Source: Gadus chalcogrammus (taxonomy: Eukaryota; Chordata; Actinopteri; Gadiformes; Gadidae). From it: a stretch of 64,000 bases of DNA. Where the stretch lies: the NCBI RefSeq assembly GCF_026213295.1, contig NC_079417.1, positions 7,345,884 through 7,409,883 of the forward strand. Direction: 5' to 3'. The translations under genes and the position numbers were made by a program. Below are positions 38,636-50,759 of the stretch, in pieces. Under the pieces are notes generated by a model. It made no database searches and was not told the DNA's origin. It worked only from the letters and a program-made list of their open reading frames with translations. Positions within the stretch are counted from its first letter, which is position 1, and every line of letters begins with the position of its first letter.

Positions 38636-40804
38636 CAGACCCGTTGCCAGACCTGAGTCTTAAGGGGGGCATATCAAATGCATAGGGGGGCACAATTATT
38701 ATTAGCCTACAGGACGTATATATCCTTCCACTCAGGCGTAAACTTGTGCGTTAGGTCCTTTTCAAAAGCAAGCTGAATCAGCTGGGCCTTGCGTCTGTGC
38801 AGCATACCGCGCCGTTGCTCTAAGGAGACGTTTTTCAACGTGGAAAATTAGTTTTCACACATTGCTGTGGAAGCAATGTGTCGGCATAGCCTGGGGTGCA
38901 CAGTTGAATGTGCTAAGGATGTTTGCTATTGTCCATTTTCCGTCTTCGGGGGGAATCCGGGGGTCATTAATTTTCAGTTCCAGCTAATAGCAGGAGAGGG
39001 ATTACCTTTGATGGTTCCAGGAAATTATTTGACTGATTATTAGACTGTTGGTGGGCTTTTCAACCACTTACGAATATCCATGATGATGAACTAGAAATGA
39101 AAGTAAGCAGGGGCGCAGGGGTGGCCCCAGCACATTTGGCGCTCTAGGCGAGCTTCACTCCTGGCGCTCCCCCCCTCTCCGCAAAAAAAAAATAAATAGT
39201 TCGTTAATTCCCCACGAAAACTGAATTGCAACCTTGAAAAACTGTTTTGCCCTGTAACTGCATTTCTTTCACACAAACAAAAAATATATATATAATTGTG
39301 TTGTTTTTTTGTTTTTGTTTTTTTCGGGCGCATTATTTTGCGCTCCCCCTCTAGATGGCACTCTAGGCGGCCGCCTAACCCGCCTGTAGGGAAGGCCGCC
39401 CCTGCAGGGGCGATTCTAGGTTCTAACTTTTGGGGGGGCTCAACCCCAGGAAGCCACAGGTGTATATGAAGCATATAAAGTCCTGTTTTATTTACACAGT
39501 TACTGAAACAAATTGGTACAACATGTATAAGATTAATAATATGAGAAACATACCACTATTTCGGGAGCAATAAACTACGTTGTCTCACTTTCAGGGACCC
39601 ATACATTTTTATAAAACTTCTGATGCAAAATAATCTTGTTCTGATGCAAAAAAAAAAAACGCTGGCATTATTTTATCAGCTGTGGGCGTTTTCATTGCCA
39701 TAACAACGTGAGCTAATCAACAAGTACAACATGTTCTAGACCAGTTGCTCTCAATTATTTTCTGTCATTCCCACCCTAGGAGACTGATAATTTTTGGCGC
39801 CTTCCCTGAATTGAAATAGCCTACTATTGAGAACCTGCTAATATTTATTTATTTAGATTAATACAATTAGCTGAGATAACCTCTGCAACAACTTAAAACA
39901 ATTTCCAAGTTCAGTTTATTAACTCAATTTGTAACATTTAAACACGACTGCTAAGTCTGTGTGAATCTCAAAACAGAGAAACAAGAGCATATGATTCACT
40001 GGGGTTTGCATTTAATTAAAATTATTTTTTGTCAGCTTCATCAGCTTATTCCCTTTCAAAAAAAATAATATATGTTCATCTTTCAAGCATGAATAAAGAC
40101 ACCAAGTCCCTCTGTCATGACTTTGTACGATCAAAATTCTTGTAAAACTTCTGACCCTTGGTATTATGTTTATTTGAATTAAAATAAATCAATTTTGTAA
40201 GCTGAGGTTGTTTTCATGGGCCTCATAGTATTAGAACATGTGGTACTTGTTGATTAGCTCAGTTGTTATGGCAATGAATACGCCCTCAGCTGATAAAATA
40301 ATGCCAGCATCTTTTTTCAACTGTAAATTAGCACCCATGTAAACTTTTTCTGCTCCTTGCACGTTATCATGCTTATCATGTTACGCAGAATTACAAGCCC
40401 CTGCCGACTAAAAAATGAAGCAATTCAAGAGGCGGCATAGTTAGAATCGCCTTGTGGTCAACTGTCATTTAATAGTCATCTGACAGATTATGTCAAGATT
40501 CTAAAATGATTATTATTATTATTAGCTGGTCATGTTATAACACAGCTGGTAATCGTGGATTTTCTGATAAAGACTAGCAAGCCTTTTTGACAGACATAAC
40601 ACGCAACGATGAATTATCAAATATAATTCACCGCCGGAAGTTGTGAAGGGCCCATGCAAGTGAACGGAGCGTTAATAATATAAATAATAATATAAAATAT
40701 ACATATTTTTTTCTTTTTTTGTCATCTGTGCCTCAAGTGGGGGGGCACAAGCATTGTGGGGGGCGGGCCCGGCCCCCTATGGCCCGCCCATAGCGACGGG
40801 CCTG
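38636..40804. mobile_element. Non-autonomous hAT element, 2.17 kb, exact 8 bp target duplication
   Basis: Flanks 38628-38635 and 40805-40812 are both GGAGAATC. Ends are CAGACCCGTTGCCA and (reverse strand) CAGGCCCGTCGCTA. The subterminal GGGGGGGCACAA-type blocks are shared by both ends. The inside contains the nested MITE 39116-39404 and the 39500-40320 copy of the 30.4 kb repeat; no transposase. Confidence 0.88.
39116..39404. mobile_element. hAT MITE, 289 bp, target duplication CAGGGGCG
   Basis: Flanked by CAGGGGCG at 39108-39115 and 39405-39412. Ends CAGGGGTGGCC and GGCCGCCCCTG are inverted repeats. The duplicated target itself reads as the first eight bases of a further hAT end that continues CAGGGGCGATTCTAGG after 39405. 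Confidence 0.87.
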
Positions 40805-40812
40805 GGAGAATC

Positions 40813-41430
40813 CTCTCCTGCTCAGTGTGATGGAATGCACAAGGGGATAATGAAAGCATACTTCAGATAAAACAATATGGTTAATTAGAAAATGGAAACA
40901 ATGTATCGATTCAATGTTGAATAAACTAGATAAGGACAACATAGAGAGACGTGTTGGGTACATAGTAGTGAATCAAAATGTGGAAAACACTAAATGCAAG
41001 CAATAGTTAGAATAAAAGGTTAAATTAGGTCGTCAAATTTAAATAGATAGTGTAGGGCAATCAGTTAGAATTATGAAGGAATTGTGATTTTGAGCAACGG
41101 TTAAGACAGAAGGGAGTCGCCCAATATTAAAAATGCAAGTTTTAGTATTGTGATTTTGGTTTTCTTTCACATCTCCCTAGTTAAGGACAATAGGTGGATT
41201 GACGCTACATCTGCTGGGAAGGGATCTTACATGCTAGGTTCTCGATTTACATTCATAAGTAGTGGGTTTACCTTTCAAATGCCATTACTGCGGCTGCAAC
41301 ACTTTTATAAAATGTTAACAATTGATAATATGATATTTTTAACCCTGATAAATTACCTTTAGATTCACCCCATCATACACCCCCTCACACACACAGGGTA
41401 GAGTTTTAGTTTTTATTGTTGTTGTAGTTG
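40813..41430. other. No recognisable feature
   Basis: AT-rich sequence between the hAT element and the L2 LINE; I see no coding, RNA or terminal-repeat structure. Confidence 0.5.
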
Positions 41431-41434
41431 CCCT

Positions 41435-41524
41435 GATGAATACCCATTACGCTCACACTTGGCTGCATGGGCAAATGGGAATGAATACCCATTACGCTCA
41501 CACTTGGCTGCATGGGCAAATGGG
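41435..41524. repeat. Tandem duplication of 45 bp at the L2 5' side
   Basis: The unit beginning ATGAATACCCATTACGCTCA is present twice, perfectly, at 41435-41479 and 41480-41524. It is directly before the L2 sequence and may be part of its 5' UTR. Confidence 0.85.
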
Positions 41525-41529
41525 ACTGA

Positions 41530-44500
41530 AGACTCTGTCTCCATCCCTCCACTTTGCAATCTATACTACCTTATGGGTGGGGATTGATTGTATCCCAGGC
41601 ACGGCATCCTGCAGCGAGCCAGTATGATGCGCTCTCACGTAACGAGCGCATCTCTGCCGCTCCGTTACTCGGTAACGGAGATGTTACGTCTACGGATCTT
41701 CTCAAGGACCCAACCACCTCAGCTTGCATCCCACCAGGACATTCTCAAACGACCAAAATACATCCACCGAGGCTCTGGACGGAATTTTCAGTACACTCAC
41801 ACCAGCAACAAAAACATCCGCTCCTTCTGGTCCACTTGGCCCCGCCCCCCTCCTCGCACAGCCCGTACGGTCAGTCCCGTCAATCACAGTGTACTGTCCC
41901 CTCTGCTCAAAGCAACCTGCTACACTCCACTCACCTGTCTGAAACTCTGTCTGCTGAACACCAGATCCCTCAGTAATAAGGCCCTTTTGATAAATGACTT
42001 TATTGTTGACCAGAGCCTAGATATTCTCTGCCTCACTGAGACCTGGCAACAACCAAATGACTTCTCCCATCTAAATGAGGCTGTCCCACCAGGTTTTTCT
42101 TTTATTAGTAAACCCCGGGTTAATGGGAGGGGGGGTGGCCTTGCTCTCCTCCATCGTGATAACATCAAAGTCACCACTGTCACAGTCCCCCTTCATTCCT
42201 ACTTTGAATGTCTAGCTGTAAAACTCTCAGGCCCCAAACCCACTATCATTGTCACCATTTACAGACCACCAAAACCCTCTGCCGTTTTCCTCAATGAATT
42301 CTCATCACTACTTACATCTGTATGTGCAATGTCCCCCACTGTTATCCTCCTTGGTGATTTCAACATCCACATTGACAACCCATCCTGTACTTTTGCTAAT
42401 GACTTCACATCACTTCTGGACTGTCTTGGCATCACACAACATGTCAACCTCCCAACCCATAACAAAGGTCACATTCTGGATTTAATCTGCTGCACTGACA
42501 TCACTCCCACTAACCTTGATGTCATTGATTTCCCCATCTCTGACCACAAAGCTGTACTTTTTGACATTCATACCCAACTACACAAAACCAAGGAACAACG
42601 GACCATCTCCTTCAGAAACATCAAACTTATCAACACCACAGACCTCTCCACCATGATCAGCTCCTACCCCAACCCTCCCCCAGCTTCCTCCCTGACTGAC
42701 CTGGTGACTCACTACAATAACTGCCTCTCCTCCTCCCTCACCACCCTGGCCCCCCTGAAAACCCGCTCAGTCTCATTCACCCACACTGCTCCCTGGTTCA
42801 CTCCTCATCTGCGCCAGCTCAAAGCCACTTGTCGTCGACTGGAGCGACTCTACAATAAGACTCAACTCACTGTACACCGCCAAATGTATTCGGACCACCT
42901 CCATCACTACAAGAATGCCCTCACCACTGCCAACACCTCATACTACTCCAACCTCATCAACACTGGTACAGGCAACAACAGAGTCCTCTTCTCAACAGTC
43001 AGCCACTTACTTCAGCCTCCTAAATCTCTCCCTCCAGACATTTCCACCACCCAATGCACTGCGTTCCTTGACTTCTTCAGCTCTAAAATCAACACCATTC
43101 ACCAACAACTGGCCTCATCTCGCACCCCCTCTGATGACCCACCCTGGATGATCACCTCTGGCCAACCTCTCATCAGCTCCCTCTCTGACTTCACCCTAGT
43201 AACAGAACAGACCGTTTCAGAATTCATCCGCAAAGCCAAAACCACCACCTGTCAGCTCGATCCTCTTCCCACCTCCCTTGTCAAAGCATGTCTTCCGTCC
43301 ATCTCCCCCATGATCACCAACATAATTAACTCCTCCCTCACTACTGGTACTGTACCCCCCACTCTCAAGCTGGCTGCCATCACTCCCATCCTAAAAAAAC
43401 CTGGTGCTGACCCAACTGACCTTAACCATTACCGGCCCATCTCCAATCTCCCTTTCATCTCCAAAACACTTGAAAGGGTGGTTGCCGCACAACTACAGTC
43501 CCACCTCGACCCTAACAATCTCCACGAACCGTTCCAATCTGGCTTCCGTCCAAAACACAGCACTGAAACAGCCCTAGTCAAAATCACCAATGACCTCCTC
43601 CTTGCAGCCGACTCTGGATTACTCACCATTCTCATCCTCCTCGATCTCAGCGCAGCATTCGACACCATCTCCCACCCTCTGCTCCTGGACCGCCTAGCTG
43701 GTATTGGGATCACTGGTGCTTCACTCTCCTGGTTTACATCCTACCTCACCGGCCGTCAACAATTTGTTCAACTAAGCAACCACAAGTCTGGGTGTTCAGG
43801 TGTCTCACTGGGTGTCCCCCAGGGGTCAGTCTTGGGTCCACTCCTCTTCACCACTTACCTCCTCCCGCTGGGCACACTCCTCCGTCACCATGGGGTCCAT
43901 TTTCATTGCTACGCTGACGACACACAGGTCTACATCTCCACCAAACCCACCGCTGCCATCCCCCCCACCTCCCTCATCACGTGCCTGGAAGAGATCCGGA
44001 GCTGGTTGAGCAGGAACTTCCTGAAACTCAATGGAAACAAGACCGAGGCCCTGCTCATCGGATCCAAATCCACCCTCACTAAATCACAACACACCCCAGC
44101 TCCACTCATAATTATCGATGGATTCCCAGTACCCTTCTCCTCCAAAGTAAAGAGCCTCGGCGTCATCCTGGACAACACCCTCTCATTCGCACCCCATATT
44201 CACAACATCACCCGGACTGCATTCTTCCACCTCCGCAACAAGAATACACTCCCTCCCGCTCCCTCCGCTCAACCTCTGCTGGACTACTATGTATCCCCAC
44301 ATCACGACTCACTTCAATGGGTGCCTGGTCATTCAGCTGTTCAGCACCCAGGCTCTGGAACTGCCTCCCCCCACACATAAAACAGTCAGACACCATTACA
44401 ACCTTCAAGTCACAACTCAAAACTCACCTGTTCAAACTCGCACACAACGTCTAACTGATCACTGTTTTGATTTTTTTTTTTTCTTTGTTTTGTTTTGTCT

Positions 44501-44668
44501 TGTTTTTGTTTTATTTATTTCTTATTGCTTATGTTTATTTATTTATTTATTTTTTCCACAATGTCTTGTTTTTTAAAAAATGTATGATGACTATATGCTA
44601 TGTAAGGTGACCTTGGGTGTCTTGAAAGGCGCCTCTAAATTAAATGTATTATTATTATTATTATTAGT
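41530..44668 (+). mobile_element. L2-type LINE, defective
   Basis: Contains the 41588-44380 open frame, a 3' UTR with TTGGGTGTCTTGAAAGGCGC and a tail of (ATT)n at 44649-44667, the short-microsatellite 3' end typical of L2/CR1 LINEs. 5' limit is not certain. Confidence 0.9.
41588..44380 (+). pseudogene. L2 ORF2: endonuclease and reverse transcriptase with 3' deletion
   Basis: 930 codons. The APE-type endonuclease starts about residue 119 (LCLLNTRSLSNKALLINDFI; LCLTETW; RGGGLALLHR; LLGDFNIHID; SDHKAVLF near residue 335). The RT has YRPISNLPFISKTLERVV, FQSGFRPKHSTETALVKITN, LLDLSAAFDTISH, GVPQGSVLGP and the active-site CYADDTQVY. After FFHLRNKN the usual VTSRLDYCN...LQLVQNSAAR segment (about 110 residues) is missing. 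The sequence jumps to the LWNxLPPHIKQSDTITTFK end in another frame, so this copy lacks an intact C-terminus. The first ~118 residues are of doubtful coding status. Confidence 0.88.
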
Positions 44669-45380
44669 ATGGAAGGCTGGTTAGCCAACGACGGGTAAGA
44701 TCCCACCTTGAAGCCCGGGACAACCTAAAACAGGCACAGTCACGATTACTTGGCAGGGTCACTGTGAGCACTGGCTCACTTGATCATGAAGTGACGAACT
44801 GCAACCATCATAGGAAGAGCCGGCTGGTGAAAGGTGGAGGGGGAACAGGAGTCAGATATGTCAGCTCTGGCAGTGGAGGTGGTGGTCTTGGAACGGGGCA
44901 TGTCGCGTTTTATTCTGTTTAAATGTTGTGGTATAAAGGCCTACTAGCGCATGAAATGTTTTCGGTTTAGTGCATGACTCTGGGAACAGCTTGGATTCAA
45001 GGCGGCTGATGGTAAACCCACCTATATCAACCTTTGGTTTTGGATATACTGGCTTAGATTCCCTTCCCAATAGATTGGTTTTAGTTTACGGATGGTTATG
45101 GTTAGGCGTATCCACGGTGGTTGCATCAACAGCGTTGTTAGGTTTGCTTATCGTTGAGTGCGCATGGTTTTGCCCATTGCGCAACGGGGGAGGTATTGAG
45201 GAGAATTAGAAAACAAGGTTTTTCTTCACCATACTTGTAAACAATGATTGATAACCAGCTAAATGAGTGTGGAATATTTTGAAAAACAATGGAAGAAAAA
45301 CAATCACTACCCCAATGGGACACATTCCCACACCTGGAGGACCATTTTGACATTTGTTCGGGGACTATGTTGACATGTTG
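44669..45380 (+). other. Unassigned stretch with two short open frames
   Basis: 44690-44925 reads RRVRSHLEARDNLKQAQSRL and later a Gly-rich VRYVSSGSGGGGLGTGH. 44970-45209 codes 79 residues with a hydrophobic segment (WLWLGVSTVVASTALLGLLI). Both may be pieces of the endogenous retrovirus whose pol end follows, but I do not recognise a family match and give no function. Confidence 0.3.
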
Positions 45381-45384
45381 TACA

Positions 45385-46315
45385 TGTAGTTGTCATTGAC
45401 AGGTTCAGCAGATGGGCAGAAGCAGTCCCATCAAAAGACCAAAGTGCGGCTTCAATGATCAAGTTTCTGACTAGAGAAGTCATGCCAAGGTTTGGAATTC
45501 CGTCAGAAATAAGCTCCGAAAATAGGGCAACGTTTATTCAGTGAACACTCAAACAACTGATTCAACATTTGCATGTCAAATAAAGACTAGATTACGCCCC
45601 CATCCTCAACCACAAGGTATGGTGGAAAGAGTTAATGGGACGCTCAAGAAAAAAATTAACAACATTTGTGCAAGCACTAAATTGAATTGGATTGATTCAC
45701 TACCACTGACACTAATGAGTTATCGCATGCAAGCTAACAGAACGACGCACCTAACCCCGCATGAAATGCTTCAGGGTCGACCCATGCATTCAACTAACAT
45801 TCAAGGGTCCCAAAAGGGACTTCCATTAGAGTAATTAGAAATAGAATTAAGGAAAATATGTTTGAACATCTAACTGTTGTACATAAGTTTGTAAATCCAG
45901 CGAAAGAAACACAAAGTTCCAGAGTTGGAGGAGGATCCACCCAAAGGGGTGGAACAAGTTGACCAAGTGTACTTAAGGGTGTTCAGGAGAAAGTCGAACG
46001 AGCCCAGGAGAGAAGGACCATACAAAGTCACCAACGCAACACCAACAGCCATCCAGGTGGAAGGAAGTGCCACTTGGTATCACCTCAACCACTGCACAAA
46101 AGCCGCTCAACCCAAAACCAGGGATGAGCGTGAGAAGGAGCGTGAGGAGGAGTCAGATGCAGACTCGGCTGGGGCTGACCAACTACCCTGGGACCAGACC
46201 CAGCCGAGCGAGGAGCAACAGCCACACAATGACGCGGAAAATGGCGAGCCTGCTTCTGATCCTCTACGGGTAGGCCCAGATTCCGCTTGCTCAAGGACAG
46301 ATCCCGAGGAATGAT
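45385..46315 (+). pseudogene. Endogenous retrovirus integrase / pol 3' end, broken
   Basis: 45395-45543 codes IDRFSRWAEAVPSKDQ and MPRFGIPSEISSENRAT, then a stop at 45541. 45600-45834 codes GMVERVNGTLKKKINNI and LTLMSYRMQANRTTHLTPHE in a new frame. 45925-46315 codes VYLRVFRRKSNEPRREGPYK and WYHLNHCTKA, the C-terminal integrase GPY/F-type domain. Together these are the integrase core and C-terminus of an epsilon/gamma-like fish endogenous retrovirus, with at least three disruptions. The usual Asp of the SSDN motif is Glu here. A few hundred bases after it (to 46560) may be the start of env, without a clear frame. Confidence 0.8.
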
Positions 46316-46565
46316 GAAACTATGGAGATACCTGGAACGAGACCTGGAACGGCCAGGAATCAGGGGCTGGTACTGAAGGAAGCGTAAGAGAGACACGGAA
46401 CACGGTCTAACAGTAAAGTCACAAAAGACATGGGACTACAATAGCGAGTATAAATTACGTATGAAGGAATATTTGCTTCTTAAAATAGTGTCAGAAAGAA
46501 CATTCAACTTAACGCTAAAAGCGGAAGCTCCTTGTATAATCAAAAATCAACCAAAAATCAAGAGG

Positions 46566-47030
46566 TGTTACGCCCCACCTCTAGTTGGCCCTACTGGGGC
46601 TTACAACAAACCACCCTTGACCCCTCAATATCAAAGGACACCTTTTACAAAAACCCAATCAGTGGGATTTATTTACATAAACATATGAAAAGGACACGAC
46701 ATTAAGATATACAACAAAGTCCAAAACATAAAGACAAGACAAATCCCTGAGAGGCGGCACAACCAGCCAGCAGCCCCATGACCAAAAGCATCCCCATGGG
46801 AAGGGGAATCTGGCGCTTTTAACTCCGGTCCTGACGAGCGGTCCGGGTGCTCCTATTCAGCTCCACTGATGCAGCACACCTGATCATGGGCTGAGACATG
46901 CCAACAGAACAGGGACAAACACAGAAAGCAAGCCCCCTTCTGAGGCTGAAGTGTGCACGTTTAACTTGATTGTGCCCCTGCACCACCCAGAGACCAATGC
47001 ACTGCCAGTGGGGTGTAGAGGGGCGTAACA
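46566..47030 (-). mobile_element. 465 bp element with TGTTACGCCCC ends (solo-LTR-like)
   Basis: Ends TGTTACGCCCC and GGGGCGTAACA are perfect 11 bp inverted repeats with LTR-type TG...CA termini. On the minus strand an AATAAA lies near 46670. Could be a solo LTR in minus orientation or a MITE; no clear target duplication (GAGG / ACCT). Confidence 0.6.
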
Positions 47031-47035
47031 ACCTG

Positions 47036-47175
47036 TAACAGTTATTCTGCAGCACTTTCAATCAAACAAAAGGCTTCATTCATAGATACTTCCTCATAGA
47101 TACTTCCTCAGCTGTCAAATGATTCGTTGACCACAACTTCCTTAGTTATGGCCCTAATTAAACGACTAAATGAAT
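47036..47175 (+). pseudogene. sart3 intron 1/exon 2 fragment captured in a repeat (copy B)
   Basis: 47041-47070 matches the end of sart3 intron 1 at 56437-56466 almost base for base (TTCTGCAGCACTTTCAAT). The alignment continues through ACTTCCTCATA and CCTCAGCT(A/G)TCAA into exon 2 (TTGAC(T/C)ACAACT). Further on MALIKRLNE echoes the exon's LDLIKLLRQ. Overall identity is roughly 70-75% over 110 bases by eye. The splice-acceptor AG is kept. Copy A at 31460-31540 plus 31935-31975 carries the same fragment. Not a functional exon. Confidence 0.7.
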
Positions 47176-47229
47176 CCAGTGTTACGATCAGTGCTCCGGC
47201 TTAATGTTTAATTGTTAATTTAATTTTAA

Positions 47230-47930
47230 TTGTTTAATTGCCGGACGCATTACGGCAGCGTTACGGCTGCGGCACGTCTTGGCCGTAGTCACCGCAGCAG
47301 ATAGGTTCCACTCTAATCAATGAGACCACTTCCACCGGGGCGCGGCTGCGGAACGTCTCAGCAGCGTCCCAGGAGCGGCTCGCCGCGCCGCAGCGCTATC
47401 ATTCCGTAGCATTTCTATTTTTGCCGCAAGCCGTTGCTGAACCGCGTCAATTTCAACAGAGCAGATCGAGCAGGGCCGGAAGTGAAAAAGTAAAAGCCAT
47501 AGAGCATCCGGTCAATTTTCTAAATAAAACACAATACTCAGCTCATGTAGCCTATCTATCACAACTTCACATCAACATTATTACGTCATGACCGGTGGCA
47601 CCAGGTCAGCAGTCAATCAATCAAAGGGTCTCAGAGGGTCGGCAACATGGACGACGAGAGACTCATTGTCGAAGTTCAGCAACGTGAAGTAATTTATGTA
47701 CCAAATCATCCTTTTTATAAGGACAATGTCAGAAAGGACAAAGCGTGGCATTTAATTGCAGTAGTTTTGGGAGTGGAAGGCGAGTACATTTTAGGATTAT
47801 CGCGTGATCTTGTGTGAATACTGCTGCCGCTGCGCTGCCGTAACGCGCCCGGTGGAAATGCAAGCAGGGCAGAGTCGCAGCCGTTCCGTGCCGCAGCCGT
47901 AACGCGTGCGGTGGAATCCCGGGCGTGAGG
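47230..47930. mobile_element. MITE-like insertion with GC-rich inverted ends
   Basis: Left part has GACGCATTACGGCAGCGTTA and right part has GCCGTAACGCGTGCGGTGG, partly inverted with CCGCAGCCGTAACGCG repeats. Copy A of the compound repeat lacks this block between GGCTTAATGTTT and GTTTACATGATG, so it is an insertion of about 700 bp. Exact ends and family not determined. Confidence 0.55.
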
Positions 47931-48141
47931 CTGAGTTTACATGATGGCGGTCTGAACAGAAGACGCAAAAGTGGTGTCGCGTTTTCACTTTTTATTCCGC
48001 ATTTAGGCTAACGTTGAGACTGACACAAGAGTGTGTAATTAGATTGGGTAATGCATGCCAGGCGGCTAGGTGGTGCTGTGCTACACTATCACACAACACC
48101 ACCATGTCTTAGCGCATGTGTAGAATCTTTCTTTCATCTCT

Positions 48142-50759
48142 TAGACCATCAGGATGGGTCTACTTAATGTTAGGTCTCTTAATAACAAATCATTTTTAGT
48201 TAATGATTTTATTACCACCTCTAAACTGGATTTTATGTTTTTAACTGAAACATGGCTGGAACAAAATAACAGTGCAACCGTTCTGATAGAGACAGCTCCT
48301 CCCAACTATAACCTTTTTGATGCATGTAGATCTGGAAAAAGAGGTGGAGGGGTTGCTGTTATATTTAAAAATGATTTTCAGGGGAAACAGATGTTATTTG
48401 GTGATTTTCCATCATTCGAATACCTTTGTGCTGTATTGAAATGCTCCCCCAGAGTTCTCCTATTAATTATTTACAGGCCACCCACATACTCTGCAAATTT
48501 TTTCGATGAATTCACAGAATTATTGTCTAGCATCTCCACAGACTTTGACTGTCTAGTTATAACTGGTGACTTCAATTTTCATACTGATGATTTGAATGAC
48601 AAGTGTGCAAAAAAACTTTTTACCATTTTGGACACATTTGAACTGTCCCAACATGTGAAAGAGACTACTCATTGTAAGGGCCACACTCTAGACCTGGTTA
48701 TCACAAAGGGCCTCAATGTTTCTGATCTCTCTGTGACTGATCCTTCCTTGTCTGACCACTTTTGTGTTTTCTTTAATATATCTTTTACTCTTGTGGAAAC
48801 TGTTACACAACTAAAGCCATCCACCTGTTGCCTTGATTCTTTACCTACCAACCTCTTTAAGAATGTTTTTGACTGCCTAGCAATAGACATATTGCAGATA
48901 GTTAACAACTCTCTCCAGTCAGGCAACTTCCCAAAAGCCCTGAAAACTGCAGTTATTAAACCCCTTTTAAAAAAGCGGAGCCTAGATACCTCTATTATTA
49001 ACAACTACAGACCAATATCAAATCTGCCCTTCATAAGTAAAATCATTGAGAAAGTTTTCCTCCAGCAACTTAATCACTTCCTGGCATCAACTGGTTGTTA
49101 TGACACCTTCCAATCAGGATTTCGACCCCTGCACAGCACTGAGACCGCCCTCATTAAAGTTGTAAACGACATCCGTCTTAACACAGACTCTGGCAAAACC
49201 TCAATACTAATGCTACCAGACCTCAGTTCTGCATTCGACACTGTAGACCATACAATACTTTTGGACAGGTTAGAAAACTGGGTGGGGCTTACAGGCACAG
49301 TCTTAAATTGGTTCAGATCCTACCTACAAAATAGGAACTACTTTGTTTCCATCGGCGACTTTGTATCAGAATCAACCAACGTGATGTGTGGAGTCCCACA
49401 AGGTTCAATCTTAGGACCCTCTTTATTCAACATCTACATGCTCCCACTAGGGCAAATCATGCATAATAACAATATTGACCATCATTGCTATGCTGATGAC
49501 ACGCAAATCTATGTATCGCTATCACCAAATGACTATCGGCCCATAGATCTGCTGTGCCAGTGCATTGAGCAAGTGAAAGACTGGATGTGCCGAAATTTCC
49601 TTCAGCTAAATGAGGATAAAACAGAGATAATTGTATTTGGTGCTAAAACGGCAAGGCTTAAATTAATCCAACACCTTCACTCTCTGTCCCTGAAAACCTC
49701 AATCAAAGCCAGAAACCTAGGGGTTATCATGGATTCTGATTTACATTTCGAAAGTCACATCAAATCAGTTACAAAATCTGCATATTATCACCTTAAAAAT
49801 GTAGCAAGACTTAGAGGGCTCATGTCCACAGAAGACTTACAAAAACTTGTACATGCCTTTATCACTAGTAAGCTTGATTACTGCAATGGTCTCCTTACAG
49901 GTCTCCCAAAACAAACTCTAAGGAAGCTTCAGCTTGTTCAGAATGCTGCTGCTAGAGTTTTAACAAAGACCAAAAAATTTGAACATATTACACCAATTCT
50001 TAAATCGTTACATTGACTTCCTGTAGGTCAGAGAATTGATTTTAAAATCATGTTGCTAACCTATAAATCCCTACATGGTTTAGGCCCAAAATATTTAACT
50101 GATATGCTTCCACTACATAAGCCTTCTAGAACACTAAGATCTTCTGAGACCAATCTGTTAATTATCCCCAGAGTAAACACGAAACATGGGAAAGCAGGAT
50201 TTAGTTACTATGCAACAAATAGCTGGAATAAACTCACTGAGGATTTAAGACTTGCCCCAACTCTGAGCACCTTCAAAACAAGATTGAAGACTTTTTATGT
50301 TTGCTTTAGCTTTCTGCTAAATCTTAAATACTTTACCTTTATTTTACTAAAATGCCTTTTTAACTTTCCCTTTATTTTCTATTTTTACCAGAAAAATACA
50401 TGATCTGATACCAGAGAGAAAGGTTGCTGGGCTAGAGTCCTAGAAGCTGGGTTAGAGTCCTAGAATATTGTCCTTTAGGTCGGGTTGTAGTCCCGACTTG
50501 GGTTCCAGAGAGACTGTTGATCTGATCTTAAATAACCTTCAATTTAATTTTCTCACTTTCTTAAATACATTGCACTTTCAATTTGACTTACTAAAAAGCC
50601 TTTTTAACTTTCTATTTTACTCATTTCTTTGCATATGTTTTCTTTTACTTATCTATTATTTTATTTTATTGTATAAAAATGTTTATATGTGAAGCACTTT
50701 GAGTCTGCCTTGTGTATGAAAAGTGCTATATAAATAAAGTTGCCTTGCCTTGCCTTGCC
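48142..50759 (+). mobile_element. L2-type LINE, 5'-truncated, (TTGCC)n tail
   Basis: Left junction follows TCATCTCTTA (about 48141). The 3' end reads AAGTGCTATATAAATAAAG then TTGCC repeats to about 50759, a common teleost LINE tail, followed by ATCCGCGCC of the host repeat. A CTTA present on both sides may be a short target duplication. Confidence 0.88.
48154..50403 (+). pseudogene. L2 endonuclease-RT, internal deletion and nonsense codon
   Basis: The frame 48154-50016 has the endonuclease (LNVRSLNNKSFLVNDFITTS; LTETWLEQN; GDFNFHTD; LSDHFCVFF) joined directly to RT (YRPISNLPFISKIIEKVFLQ; FQSGFRPLHSTETALIK; GVPQGSILGP; CYADDTQIY), so the roughly 200-residue linker is deleted. After LVQNAAARVL and HITPILKSLH a TGA stands where these LINEs have Trp (TGG). 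The same frame continues to 50403 (LLTYKSLHGLGPKYLTDMLP; FSYYATNSWNKL). Catalytic YADD is intact, but the copy is 5'-truncated and broken. Confidence 0.88.

Noticed and set aside
41588..41940. N-terminal 118 codons of the L2 frame as a separate ORF1 or domain
   Set aside because: Low-complexity, no esterase, zinc-knuckle or coiled-coil signature; probably 5' UTR read-through.
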